This document shows positions 26,216 to 34,829 of a stretch of DNA of 37,735 nucleotides, piece after piece. The DNA lies in the NCBI GenBank assembly GCA_003506435.1, contig DOAQ01000029.1, forward strand, positions 1-37,735, in the 5' to 3' direction. How positions within the stretch are numbered: position 1 is the stretch's first letter; each line of letters opens with the position of its first letter. The DNA is from Prolixibacteraceae bacterium (GTDB lineage: Bacteria > Bacteroidota > Bacteroidia > Bacteroidales > Prolixibacteraceae). The translations under genes and the position numbers were made by a program. The notes under the pieces were generated by a model. It saw only the letters and a list, made by a program, of their open reading frames with translations, was not told the DNA's origin and made no database searches.

Positions 26216-27694
26216 TTATAAAACCCAACCTTCGCGGTAGGTATGTTTAATCCATTCTTCGGAAGATGCTTTAGCCTGAATTTCGATTTTTTTTGTATCG
26301 AATTTAGGATCGCCGTTTATTACCGTGAACTTATCAGAAGTCACTACACTTATTTTTTCTGAGTCTGAAATATTGGTGATGCGCATGTTTTCACCATCCC
26401 AGAGAAGCTTTTTGTCGAGTTCCTGTAACCGGATTGCAAGGTTGCCCATCACAACGCTTTCGGTCAACGGGCCCGAATAATCGAAATTTGAACTTGGATT
26501 CACCCTGCTTTCCGGACTTTCTTTACAAGCGCGAATCCAGTCGTTCCAATGGCCCATTGTCCCGCCTTCAACCCGCCGGAGTGTTTTTTTCGGTGCGGTG
26601 TAACTTTCCCTGAGTTGTTTCGGAAACAGCACATAGTTATCGCCAAACAAGCCACACGAAAGTTTTCCCTTCGCCCCGACAAATAAAACTCCGCCATTTT
26701 GATCGCCGAAAGGAACTCCTTCATCCAGATCATCCGGACGGTCCGGTTTCAGACCTCCGTCGTACCAGTAAAGATCGAGCGGGGGCATGGCCAGTTTTGG
26801 CATATTTTCGCGTGCCGGAAATTCGTATTTAATGCGCGATGCAACCGGGGCACTCTCGGTATTTACCTGCGAAGAACTTCCCTGTACACTTATTGGATAT
26901 TTCAGTTTTAATGTCTGAAAAACCGGGTCGAGGATGTGGCACCCCATGTCGCCTAATGCGCCTGTTCCGAAATCCCACCATGCACGCCAGTTCCAGGGTG
27001 TATAAGCCGAATGGTAAGGTCTCATTGCCGCCGGTCCTATCCAAAGGTTCCAGTCCAATGTTTTGGGTATCTTCATTGTTTCCGCCGGACGCTCAAGTCC
27101 CTGTGGCCAGATCGGGCGGTTGGTCCAGGCATGAACTTCTTTAATTTCGCCAATTGCACCATCCCAGATCATCTCGCAAATCTCACGGACGGAATTCCCT
27201 GAATTCCCTTGATTTCCCATTTGCGAAACGACGCCATATTTTCGGGCAGTTTCGGTTAATATACGCGTTTCATAAACCGAATGTGCCAATGGTTTCTGAA
27301 TTAAAACATGCTTGCCTGCACGCATTGATGCTGTTCCGATAACTGCGTGGGTGTGGTCGGGTGTTGCTATCAAAACGGCATCAATATCTTTTTGTTCCAA
27401 CATTTTGCGATAATCCTTGTACTGTCTGGCATTCGGATAATCTTTAAACGTTTTCGCCGCATAATCCCAGTCGACATCGCAAAGGGCAACAATATTCTGC
27501 CCGGTAATTTTGCTGAGATCGCGACGTCCGATGCCGCCAACGCCAACCCCTGCAACGTTTAGTTTATCGCTGGGAGCAACGTGGCCAAGACCGCTAACCG
27601 CATAGCCTGGTACAATTGTTAATGCCATTCCTGCGGTAGTTAAACCGAAAAATTTTCGGCGCGAGATTGAATTTTGATTGTTTTTTTCTTCCAT
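26216..27694 (-). CDS. Tat-exported Gfo/Idh/MocA-family oxidoreductase
   Basis: A 492-residue NAD(P)-dependent sugar oxidoreductase. The N-terminus has SRRKFFGLTTAGMALTIVPG, a twin-arginine export signal, so the enzyme carries its cofactor folded into the periplasm. The Rossmann fold begins NVAGVGVGGIGRRDLSKI and continues with ALCDVDWDYA and ATPDHTHAVIGTASMRAGKH; the usual EKP motif reads QKP (VLIQKPLAHS). The substrate domain includes WNLWIGPAAMRPYHSAYTPW, WWDFGTGALGDMGCHILDPV and a later HWNDWIRACKE. Family members of this type oxidise the C3 hydroxyl of glycosides or act on inositols. Its place directly before the DUF1080 gene supports 3-keto-glycoside formation, as inference. Confidence 0.94.
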   Translation of the reverse strand: MEEKNNQNSISRRKFFGLTTAGMALTIVPGYAVSGLGHVAPSDKLNVAGVGVGGIGRRDLSKITGQNIVALCDVDWDYAAKTFKDYPNARQYKDYRKMLEQKDIDAVLIATPDHTHAVIGTASMRAGKHVLIQKPLAHSVYETRILTETARKYGVVSQMGNQGNSGNSVREICEMIWDGAIGEIKEVHAWTNRPIWPQGLERPAETMKIPKTLDWNLWIGPAAMRPYHSAYTPWNWRAWWDFGTGALGDMGCHILDPVFQTLKLKYPISVQGSSSQVNTESAPVASRIKYEFPARENMPKLAMPPLDLYWYDGGLKPDRPDDLDEGVPFGDQNGGVLFVGAKGKLSCGLFGDNYVLFPKQLRESYTAPKKTLRRVEGGTMGHWNDWIRACKESPESRVNPSSNFDYSGPLTESVVMGNLAIRLQELDKKLLWDGENMRITNISDSEKISVVTSDKFTVINGDPKFDTKKIEIQAKASSEEWIKHTYREGWVL

Positions 27695-27715
27695 TTGGTT
27701 TGATTTAAAGTATGG

Positions 27716-28615
27716 TTAAAACGATCTGTTACCAGCTTCTTTTGCATAACATGCTACTCCCACTGCCCCCGACAGTTCTCCGTACCGGGCCTTTACAATT
27801 TCTACCCGGTTCCCTCCTGTTCTCCACTCGTAATCAGCTATGTATTTTTCGAGGGGGTCAAATAAATCGTTTCCGGCTTCTGTAATGCCCCCGCCCAGAA
27901 TGATCATTTCAGGAGAAAGGATATTGGTTAAAGAGGCCAGGCTAATAGCCAGTTTTTTTACTGATGTAAACCATACTTCAGCAGCAAAACTGTCCCCATT
28001 CCTGAAGGCTTCCAGCAGTTGGTGCGTTGAACTGAATTTTCCGGAAGTTCTTTTTGCAATGCTGCAATTTCCGATGGCATCTTCCAAACTACCGGGCATT
28101 CCGGTTATATCAATGTCCCCATCGCTGTCAACGACCATGTGCCCGATATGTCCGGCTTTATTGAATGCCCCCTGATAAGGTTTGCCGTCAATCAGTATGG
28201 CGCCGCCAACGCCGGTTCCCAGGGTAAGCATGACCACGTTTTTTTTATTTTTGGCGGCTCCGGCTCTTGCTTCGCCCATCATAGCTGCTATGGCATCGTT
28301 TAAAACAAAGGTTTTTGCCTCCAGAAAATCAGTCCATATAAAATTCTCTAAACCTTTCATCCGACCAGGCATATAAGCGATTGCCGAATTGCTGTCGTTG
28401 GGTAATCCCGGTGCTGAAATGCCAATTACAGAACCCGCATTTTCTATTTTATCTTTTATTTCCAGAACAACAGAAGAAACGGCTTGCTTCCAAATCATAT
28501 CGTCCCCGTCATTCGTATCCAGAAATTTTTGGTACAAGATGTTGCCGCATTCGTTTATAGCCACAGCTTTTATTCGTGTACCTCCCAGGTCGACTCCTAT
28601 TGTAATATCTGACAT
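27716..28615 (-). CDS. ROK-family sugar kinase lacking the usual zinc cysteines
   Basis: A 299-residue ROK (repressor/ORF/kinase) protein without a DNA-binding domain, so a cytosolic sugar kinase, probably for glucose or a related hexose. It shows the phosphate loop GVDLGGTRIKAVAINECG, VLNDAIAAMMGEARAGAA with the catalytic-type Asp, LTLGTGVGGAILIDGKPYQG, AFNKAGHIGHMVVDSDGD and the late adenosine motif EMIILGGGITEAGNDLFDPL. In most ROK kinases the GH motif is followed by CxCGxxGCxE binding zinc; here the corresponding segment is DIDITGMPGSLEDA with no cysteine, although the final Glu-like position remains. It lies 42 bases behind the URO-D gene and 21 ahead of the oxidoreductase gene. It would phosphorylate the monosaccharide released by the periplasmic enzymes. 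Confidence 0.93.
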   Translation of the reverse strand: MSDITIGVDLGGTRIKAVAINECGNILYQKFLDTNDGDDMIWKQAVSSVVLEIKDKIENAGSVIGISAPGLPNDSNSAIAYMPGRMKGLENFIWTDFLEAKTFVLNDAIAAMMGEARAGAAKNKKNVVMLTLGTGVGGAILIDGKPYQGAFNKAGHIGHMVVDSDGDIDITGMPGSLEDAIGNCSIAKRTSGKFSSTHQLLEAFRNGDSFAAEVWFTSVKKLAISLASLTNILSPEMIILGGGITEAGNDLFDPLEKYIADYEWRTGGNRVEIVKARYGELSGAVGVACYAKEAGNRSF

Positions 28616-28657
28616 CTCAGTTTGATTATTTTTTAACTATTAATTACAAGGTTACGG

Positions 28658-29920
28658 TTAACGCACTCCATTGAATTCCTTGATTGCATTGACCATTGCC
28701 ACAATATTTTTAACCGGCACATTGGCCTGAATGTTGTGAACCGTATTGAATACGAACCCGCCATCTTTGGCAAAAATTTTGCACAAGCGCAGTACTTCTT
28801 CACGTACTTTTTCGGGAGTTGAATAAGGCAATGTTTTTTGTGTATCAATGCCGCCGCCCCAGAAAACCAAATCCTTTCCGTAGGTTTTTTTCAGATGTGC
28901 CGGGTCCATTCCTTTGGCATTCACCTGTACCGGGTTGATGATATCGAAGCCAGCGGCGATGAAACGTGACAGAAATGGTTCAACTGCACCGCATGAGTGT
29001 TTAAAGGTTTTCCAGTTGGTATTGGAATGTACCCAATCATTGATTCTTCGATAATATGGCAACCACAAATCGTCGAACTGTTCGGGGGAACAGAAAGTCG
29101 AGTCCTGCGTCCCGAAATCGGTTCCGCAGATATAAACGGCATCTACATTATCGCCGACCACTTTGTGTATACGGCTAAAGTTTTCCAACGCTATTTCCGA
29201 CTGGCGTTCAAAAATTGCCCGGATGTAATCGGGGCGCATGAGGATGCTCATGTACCATTCGGTAATGTCGCGGATGCCTTTCGGATTTTTTAGTTTTATT
29301 CCCGGAATATGGGCAATGTCGCCCAAAGCTGTTCCTCCAAAACCGGCAATTACGGCTTTGCCTGTGGCGCGTGCTTTTTGTGTGGTTACTTTCCAGTATT
29401 CCAGATCGCTGTCCGAAATCAGCCCATATTCTTCGAGATTATCGCGGTAGTCCAGTTTCTCCTCATCAATGGGCTGCTGGCGGATGATGGCATCAAAAAA
29501 ATAGCCCGTCCGGGGCATCCGGCCCGATGGTTGAGCAGAAATATCGCCTTCGGGATACATCAGTATATCGCCGTTTTTATCGGTGGTTGTCCGAAATCCT
29601 TCCGGAACCAGTACTATTTGTCCCCAGGGAGTTTCATATTCCATAAACGGTTCGTGATTGTAAAAACCAAACGAATTTTTTCGTCCTTTTGCCCCTGTCA
29701 CGTCAACCCCCATAATGTCAGCCAGTTCTTCATCTATTTCGCCCAGCATCTGGTAAGGGTCGGTGACACGAACCGGTTTTTTCTCCAACCCGTAGCATGC
29801 GCGAAGATTCTCCACCGCAAGGGCATGGACACCGGTTACCGAGGTAGAGCCGAAATCAACCGGAATTCTGTCGGGGGTTTCATGATTGAGCGATTTTATT
29901 ACTCTTTCTTTTGAGGTCAT
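28658..29920 (-). CDS. Uroporphyrinogen decarboxylase-like (URO-D superfamily, methyltransferase-type) protein
   Basis: A 420-residue cytosolic TIM-barrel protein of the URO-D superfamily, the first gene of the five-gene operon. It starts MTSKERVIKSLNHETPDRIP, followed by VDFGSTSVTGVHALAVENLR. Later motifs are GFGGTALGDIAHIPGIK, DAVYICGTDFGTQDSTFCSP, FKHSCGAVEPFLSRFIAAGF, DIINPVQVNAKGMDPAHLKK, LVFWGGGIDTQKTLPYSTPE and HNIQANVPVKNIVAMVNAIK. The HSCG motif resembles one part of the zinc site of MtaA/CmuA-type corrinoid-dependent methyltransferases, but no corrinoid protein or activator is encoded nearby. Members of this subgroup often sit in sugar or inositol gene clusters, and their reaction is largely unknown. 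It is clearly not haem biosynthesis by context. The start agrees with the family and with the divergent AraC gene 179 bases away. Confidence 0.88.
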   Translation of the reverse strand: MTSKERVIKSLNHETPDRIPVDFGSTSVTGVHALAVENLRACYGLEKKPVRVTDPYQMLGEIDEELADIMGVDVTGAKGRKNSFGFYNHEPFMEYETPWGQIVLVPEGFRTTTDKNGDILMYPEGDISAQPSGRMPRTGYFFDAIIRQQPIDEEKLDYRDNLEEYGLISDSDLEYWKVTTQKARATGKAVIAGFGGTALGDIAHIPGIKLKNPKGIRDITEWYMSILMRPDYIRAIFERQSEIALENFSRIHKVVGDNVDAVYICGTDFGTQDSTFCSPEQFDDLWLPYYRRINDWVHSNTNWKTFKHSCGAVEPFLSRFIAAGFDIINPVQVNAKGMDPAHLKKTYGKDLVFWGGGIDTQKTLPYSTPEKVREEVLRLCKIFAKDGGFVFNTVHNIQANVPVKNIVAMVNAIKEFNGVR

Positions 29921-30099
29921 TGGTTTTTTATTGGTTTGTTTATGAAGCTATAAATCTCTGCTATCAAGTAAATAATTGATAATTAAAAAATCACAGCTTC
30001 AGGCTAAACAAAAAAAAGAGGATTTTTTCATTATTTATGATACTATATTACTTTATTTTTTCATTTTTTTATTCAAATTAGCAGCAAGAAAGTATTATC

Positions 30100-30981
30100 A
30101 TGAAGCCCATAATTGAACGCTTGAAAAAAGAAGCTGAAGTATCGTTTGTACTTCAGAAGGATATTTATCCGTATTATCCTACTCCCTGGCACTATCATCC
30201 TGAATACGAGCTTGTACTGGTGCTGAAAAGTACGGGTAAAAAGATCATTGGCGACCACATGAGCAATTTTTTCGATGGTGACCTCACATTCATGGGGCCG
30301 TACCTTCCTCACGCATATCAGAATGACCGGGTTTATTACGAAGGAAATTCAAAACTGACGGCCGAAGCCATAGTTATTCATTTCACAGAAGATTTTCTGG
30401 GAAAGAATTTTTTTCAGATGCCGGAGATGGAATCAATACAAAAACTGTTGGAAAATTCGGTTATGGGGTTTGCAATTAAGGGACAAACGAGAAAACTGGT
30501 CTCGAAGAAAATGAACAGTATGTTTCAAATGGAAGGTCCTTCGAGAGTCATTGAGTTACTGACTATTCTCAATATCCTTGCAGAAACAAAGGAAAAAGAA
30601 AAGCTGGCAAGCCCGGGATTTATTGAAAATTTCAAAACGTCAGGGTCCGAAAAGATAACACAGGTGTGTGATTATATTATGAAGAATTTTACGATGAATT
30701 TGAGCCTCAATGACGTTGCGGAAATTGCCAATATGTCGCCCAATGCGTTTTGCCACTTTTTTAAACACCGCACCCGAAAAACCTTTGTCAACTTTCTGAA
30801 TGAAGTGCGGATAGGGTATGCCTGCAAACTGTTGTCGGGCGATCAGTATAATATTTCCGAAATATGCTACATGAGCGGATTTCAGAATTTGTCGAACTTC
30901 AACCGGCAATTTAAAAAGACCGTGAATAAAACACCTCTCGAATACAAAAAAGAACTGGCGCTGATTGGCAGAGATCAGTAA
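30100..30981 (+). CDS. AraC-family transcriptional regulator with cupin sensor domain
   Basis: A 293-residue AraC/XylS regulator. The N-terminal cupin-like sensor (about 25-150) has TPWHYHPEYELVLVLKSTGK and the FFDGDLTFMGPYLPHAYQND turn. The C-terminal DNA-binding domain (about 185-285) has two helix-turn-helix motifs: the first includes LSLNDVAEIANMSPNAFCHF, the second is in ISEICYMSGFQNLSNFNRQF, ending KKTVNKTPLEYKKEL. It is divergent from the URO-D operon with a 179-base shared upstream region, so it most likely activates that operon in response to a sugar. Direct binding is not shown. The intergenic region has one loosely inverted GAAGCT/AGCTTC pair (29944-29949 and 29995-30000), possibly part of an operator. 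The gene is followed by CACCGA and TCGGTG arms. Confidence 0.94.
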   Translation: MKPIIERLKKEAEVSFVLQKDIYPYYPTPWHYHPEYELVLVLKSTGKKIIGDHMSNFFDGDLTFMGPYLPHAYQNDRVYYEGNSKLTAEAIVIHFTEDFLGKNFFQMPEMESIQKLLENSVMGFAIKGQTRKLVSKKMNSMFQMEGPSRVIELLTILNILAETKEKEKLASPGFIENFKTSGSEKITQVCDYIMKNFTMNLSLNDVAEIANMSPNAFCHFFKHRTRKTFVNFLNEVRIGYACKLLSGDQYNISEICYMSGFQNLSNFNRQFKKTVNKTPLEYKKELALIGRDQ

Positions 30982-31483
30982 AAATAATCACCGAATTTGG
31001 TCTTTTTTGTCGGTGTCGAACTCCAATCATAACGGCTTTTTACCCTAAATTTTATTGCTGATGCTGTGTTACTATATTTGTCGTTTTACTCAACATTAAA
31101 ACTTCTTTCCGGTTCATATTCTTGTCGGTCAGTCCTGTTTGCCTGAGATTCATGAATTGGTGATTATTGAAGCAAATTTGAAATTGCATTAGTTCAATCA
31201 GGTAACCCATATATGGATATGTTTAATGACATACACTGAAATGTATGGGATAATAAACCTAAAAACACAGGATGCTTAGCAATAAGGTTAAAATCATAAA
31301 ATAAAATTACTTGACTTTTTCATAATATTGACATATATTGTTTGTGTTTTATGTTTTAGCCCTGTCTTTGATAAAATTATAACGGGATAGAAAAAGAATG
31401 GTGGTGATTGGCTTGATCTTCAAGGAAGGTTAAAAAAATTGTATTGCAACTACTTGTTTGTTGAATTTTAACAAAGGTATGCT
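30982..31483 (+). other. Intergenic region upstream of the peptide-export operon
   Basis: This 502-base gap has no supported gene. Just after the AraC stop the arms CACCGA and TCGGTG (30989-31015) could form a hairpin with a 15-base loop, without a clear T run behind the stem. The right half is AT-rich and should contain the HlyD/exporter promoter. The best candidate is listed separately at 31311-31341. AAAGG (31473-31477) lies a few bases before the HlyD ATG at 31484 and can serve as a ribosome binding site. No copy of the CTCAAA/TTTGAG palindrome found later in the locus is present here; only a weaker CAAATTTG occurs near 31173. Confidence 0.5.
31311..31341 (+). promoter_or_regulatory. Possible Bacteroidota-type promoter of the exporter operon
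   Basis: TTG at 31311-31313, twenty intervening bases, then TATATTGT at 31334-31341. The Bacteroidota primary promoter is approximately TTTG, 19-21 bases, TAnnTTTG, so the spacing fits well but two positions of the -7 box differ. It lies about 140 bases before the HlyD start, leaving a long 5' leader. The match is only suggestive. Confidence 0.3.
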
Positions 31484-32641
31484 ATGAAGATATTTCCGAA
31501 GGAGATTATAAACGGAACAAGTGAAAAGCATCATTCTCATTTTTCACGACAGTCGGGGATTATTTACCTCACATTTATTGTCCTTCTTATTCTCGTATTT
31601 GCCACTCTTCCATTGGTTGAAATTGATATCTCCGTACAAAGTCGTGGGATTATTCGGTCGAAAGATGAGGCCAATAAATTATTTTCACCGATAACCGGAC
31701 AAATTGAGCGAATTGCAATTTCTGAAAATCAACAGGTGAGAAAAGGAGATACACTAATTTGGTTCAGAAAGAATAAATTGACTGAAACTATTTCACTTTT
31801 GGAAAGAAAGACGAATGAACTGCAAACCTTTATTGTTGATATAGGAAACATCCTGGATTACAACTATCAAAAATTGACTTCTCCAAGATATATCAGCGAA
31901 CATGCCCGGTACAGGCAAAAATTAAGGGAATTTGATTTGCAAATCGATCAACTTCGACGAGAGTTTGAGCGGACGAAAAGCTTGTATGAGAAAGCGGTGA
32001 TCCCAAGAGCAGAATATGAACAGAAAGAATTCGACTTTCAGCAGAAAAAGGAAGAGAAAGGCCTTTTTGTGGCACAAAACCGTAGTGAATGGAATACTGC
32101 CTTATCTCAATTCAGGACAGAAAAGGTATCGCTGGACGCAGAAAAGAAACAACGCCAGATGGAAGAAGAATTTTATTCTATTGTTGCCGGGATTGATGGC
32201 TATATCAGTGGTTTTTCAGGAATTACTGCCGGTGATTTTGTTCTTGCCAACCAGCAAATTGCCAACATCGCACCAACTGAAAACCTAATTGTGGAAAGTT
32301 ATGTCCCGACGGGAGATATTGGTTATTTGCACTCAGGAACGAAAGCCCGCTTTCAGGTTGATGCTTACAATTATAACGAGTGGGGGTTGGCAACCGGGGA
32401 AGTAATTGATATTTCGAACCAACCTATCCAGACAGATGGTTCTTATGTCTTTAAAGTAAAATGTTGCCTCAACCAAAATTTTCTCATGCTTAAATCGGGT
32501 TACCGGGGCCAATTAAAAAACGGGCTGACCTTAACATCACGATTTACAGTTACCAGACGCAGTTTGTTTCAATTAGTATACGACAAAGCCGATAACTGGA
32601 TGAACCCCAAAATGTTGGCAAATAAAACGGATGGGCAATGA
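31484..32641 (+). CDS. HlyD-family membrane-fusion protein of peptide exporter
   Basis: A 385-residue periplasmic adaptor that connects the C39-peptidase ABC transporter to an outer-membrane channel. A short cytosolic N-terminus is followed by one membrane helix at about 26-47 (IYLTFIVLLILVFATLPLV) and the beta-barrel/lipoyl half (VQSRGIIRSKDEANKLFSPI; GQIERIAISENQQVRKGDTL). A long alpha-helical hairpin is at about 100-225 (LREFDLQIDQLRREFERTKS; AVIPRAEYEQKEFDFQQKKE), then the second lipoyl half (SIVAGIDGYISGFSGITAGD) and the VESYVPTGDIGYLHSGTKAR region. It overlaps the next gene by four bases (ATGA), so the two are translationally coupled. The outer-membrane TolC-like partner is not in the window. 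The family is certain. Confidence 0.95.
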   Translation: MKIFPKEIINGTSEKHHSHFSRQSGIIYLTFIVLLILVFATLPLVEIDISVQSRGIIRSKDEANKLFSPITGQIERIAISENQQVRKGDTLIWFRKNKLTETISLLERKTNELQTFIVDIGNILDYNYQKLTSPRYISEHARYRQKLREFDLQIDQLRREFERTKSLYEKAVIPRAEYEQKEFDFQQKKEEKGLFVAQNRSEWNTALSQFRTEKVSLDAEKKQRQMEEEFYSIVAGIDGYISGFSGITAGDFVLANQQIANIAPTENLIVESYVPTGDIGYLHSGTKARFQVDAYNYNEWGLATGEVIDISNQPIQTDGSYVFKVKCCLNQNFLMLKSGYRGQLKNGLTLTSRFTVTRRSLFQLVYDKADNWMNPKMLANKTDGQ

Positions 32642-34806
32642 GCATAAAAATAAAACAACACGATATTACTGATTGCGGCGCGGCATGTCTGGTTTCTGTC
32701 GCTGCACATTATAAACTGAAATTGCCCATTTCTAAAATCAGGCAATGGGCAGGTACTGATAAAAAAGGCACTAATGCATGGGGATTAGTTAAAGCTGCAG
32801 AAAAAATGGGATTTTCGGCAAAAGGGGTTAGGGGCGATGTCTCTGCCCTGCCGGAAGTCCCTGTCCCCTGCATTGCTCATCTGGTGGTTAAACAGCGCTT
32901 GCAGCATTATGTGGTTGTTTATAAAATCAGGAAAGATTTTGTTGAGCTGATGGATCCGGGCGACGGAGAAATACATAAGAAAGCAATAGCGGATTTTTCC
33001 AAAGAATGGAGCGGGGTACTTATTCTTCTTTCTCCTAACAACGATTTTATTTCACGCAATGAGAAAGTTTCCAATCTTACCCGTTTCTCGTTTCTTCTCA
33101 AACCTCACAAAGCAATTTTGATGCAGGCTTTGGCTGGCGCCATTGTTTATACTATACTGGGGCTTTCTACTTCAGTGTATATACAAAAAATTACTGATTT
33201 TGTATTGGTTGACGGTAACCAGAACCTGCTTAACCTGCTAAGTGTCGGGATGATTGTTATTTTACTGGTGCAGATTTTTATCGGAGTAATGCAAACCATA
33301 TTTGTGCTGAGAACCGGCCAACTCATTGATGTCCGTTTGATACTGGGTTATTATAAGCATCTGTTAAAATTGCCCCAGCACTTTTTCGATACAATGCGTA
33401 CCGGCGAGATCATTTCGCGAATAAACGATGCCGTGAAAATCAGGGCATTTATTAATGATACCATGATCAGCCTGATTGTGAATGTGTTTATTGTGATTTT
33501 TTCGTTCTGCCTGATGTTTTTGTACAGTGCAAAACTGGCTTTGATAATGGGTATCATCATTCCCTTGTATGCGTTGATTTATTGGGTAACTAATATACTG
33601 AACCGAAAAAGGGAGCGCAAAATCATGGAAAATGCCGCCGAATTGGAAACACAACTGGTTGAATCGCTCAATGCCGCTAAAACAATTAAACAGTTAAATC
33701 TTGAGGAGTTTAACAATTTGAAAACAGAACTGCGTTTTATCCGTTTGTTGGAAAGCACGTATAAATCGGGCTTGAATGGAATTTTTTCGTCCTATTCGTC
33801 GCAGTTTCTCAGTCGCATGTTTACTATTATCCTGTTGTGGGCCGGTGGATATTTTGTCATCGACAGGGCAATCACCCCGGGTGAACTGATGTCATTTTAT
33901 GCATTAGTGGGGTATCTAACGGGGCCGGTAAGTTCGCTTGTTGGCATGAACAAAACTTTGCAAAATGCAGGAATTGCTGCCGACCGCTTATTTGAGATTA
34001 TGGATTTGGAACGTGACGAGGAAGAAAACACGATTGAGATTGCCCCAAACATGCTGGGTAATATTGTATTCAAAGATGTCTCGTTCAGTTACGGAACCCG
34101 GGTCGATGTTTTTGAGAATTTCAATTTGCAGATTGAAAGAGGAAAACTAACCGCAATTATTGGCGAGAGTGGTTCGGGAAAAAGCACTATTGCCGCTCTG
34201 CTGCAGGCGCTTTATCCCTTGAACGAAGGACACATTTATATTGGAGATGTAAATATTAAATACGCTTCGGCTGAAAGCCTCCGTAAAACAGTAGGCATTG
34301 TACCACAAAACCTCGACCTGTTTGCAGGCAGCGTGATCGAAAACATTGCGATTGGCGAATTTGCTCCTGATATGGAACTACTTCTGCGAATATGCAAACA
34401 ACTGGGTATTACTAATTTTATTGAAAAATTGCCCGGCGGATTTAATACCTATGTAGGTGAACACGGGGCAACCCTCTCTGGCGGACAAAAGCAACGCCTG
34501 GCGATTGCCCGTGCCCTTTATCGCCAGCCCGAAATCCTGATACTGGACGAAGCCACTTCAAACCTCGATTCCGAGTCTGAGTACTTTGTACAACAAACCA
34601 TCAGGCAGCTTATTGCAGAAGGCAAAACCGTAATCCTCATTGCCCACCGCCTGAGCACCGTGCTTGATGCCCATAAAATTGTGGTGCTGAAAGACGGGAA
34701 AGTAATGGAACAAGGTAGCCACACCGAACTATTTGAGGCCAACGGCTACTATTACCGGATGTGGAAACGGCAAATGCCTATGCAAGCAGTTAGTAGTGAG
34801 ATCTGA
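32638..34806 (+). CDS. C39-peptidase-containing ABC exporter (PCAT) for double-glycine peptides
   Basis: A 722-residue bifunctional transporter that cleaves leaders behind GG and exports the peptide. The C39 protease domain (1-about 135) has Gln7, the nucleophile Cys13 in TDCGAACLVS, His90 in QHYVVVYK and Asp106 in LMDPGDG, the complete catalytic set. The membrane domain (about 150-440) has six helices (AIVYTILGLSTSVYI; LIVNVFIVIFSFCLMFLYSA). The nucleotide-binding domain has Walker A GESGSGKST at about 509-517, the signature LSGGQKQRLAIARAL near 613, Walker B ILILDEATSNLD near 635-646 and IAHRLST near 668. All active-site residues are intact, so it should be functional. Downstream genes encode its probable substrates. 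An active C39 protease makes processing at GG, instead of simple export, the prediction. Confidence 0.97.
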   Translation: MSIKIKQHDITDCGAACLVSVAAHYKLKLPISKIRQWAGTDKKGTNAWGLVKAAEKMGFSAKGVRGDVSALPEVPVPCIAHLVVKQRLQHYVVVYKIRKDFVELMDPGDGEIHKKAIADFSKEWSGVLILLSPNNDFISRNEKVSNLTRFSFLLKPHKAILMQALAGAIVYTILGLSTSVYIQKITDFVLVDGNQNLLNLLSVGMIVILLVQIFIGVMQTIFVLRTGQLIDVRLILGYYKHLLKLPQHFFDTMRTGEIISRINDAVKIRAFINDTMISLIVNVFIVIFSFCLMFLYSAKLALIMGIIIPLYALIYWVTNILNRKRERKIMENAAELETQLVESLNAAKTIKQLNLEEFNNLKTELRFIRLLESTYKSGLNGIFSSYSSQFLSRMFTIILLWAGGYFVIDRAITPGELMSFYALVGYLTGPVSSLVGMNKTLQNAGIAADRLFEIMDLERDEEENTIEIAPNMLGNIVFKDVSFSYGTRVDVFENFNLQIERGKLTAIIGESGSGKSTIAALLQALYPLNEGHIYIGDVNIKYASAESLRKTVGIVPQNLDLFAGSVIENIAIGEFAPDMELLLRICKQLGITNFIEKLPGGFNTYVGEHGATLSGGQKQRLAIARALYRQPEILILDEATSNLDSESEYFVQQTIRQLIAEGKTVILIAHRLSTVLDAHKIVVLKDGKVMEQGSHTELFEANGYYYRMWKRQMPMQAVSSEI

Positions 34807-34829
34807 GTAATGAGAAAAACAAAAACACT

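Noticed and set aside
29309..29914. 201-residue plus-strand frame opposite the URO-D gene
   Set aside because: It is fully antisense to a clear gene and has no known motif.
28658..29920. Haem-pathway uroporphyrinogen decarboxylase
   Set aside because: The sequence belongs to the broader URO-D superfamily with an HSCG motif and lies in a sugar operon with no haem genes nearby.
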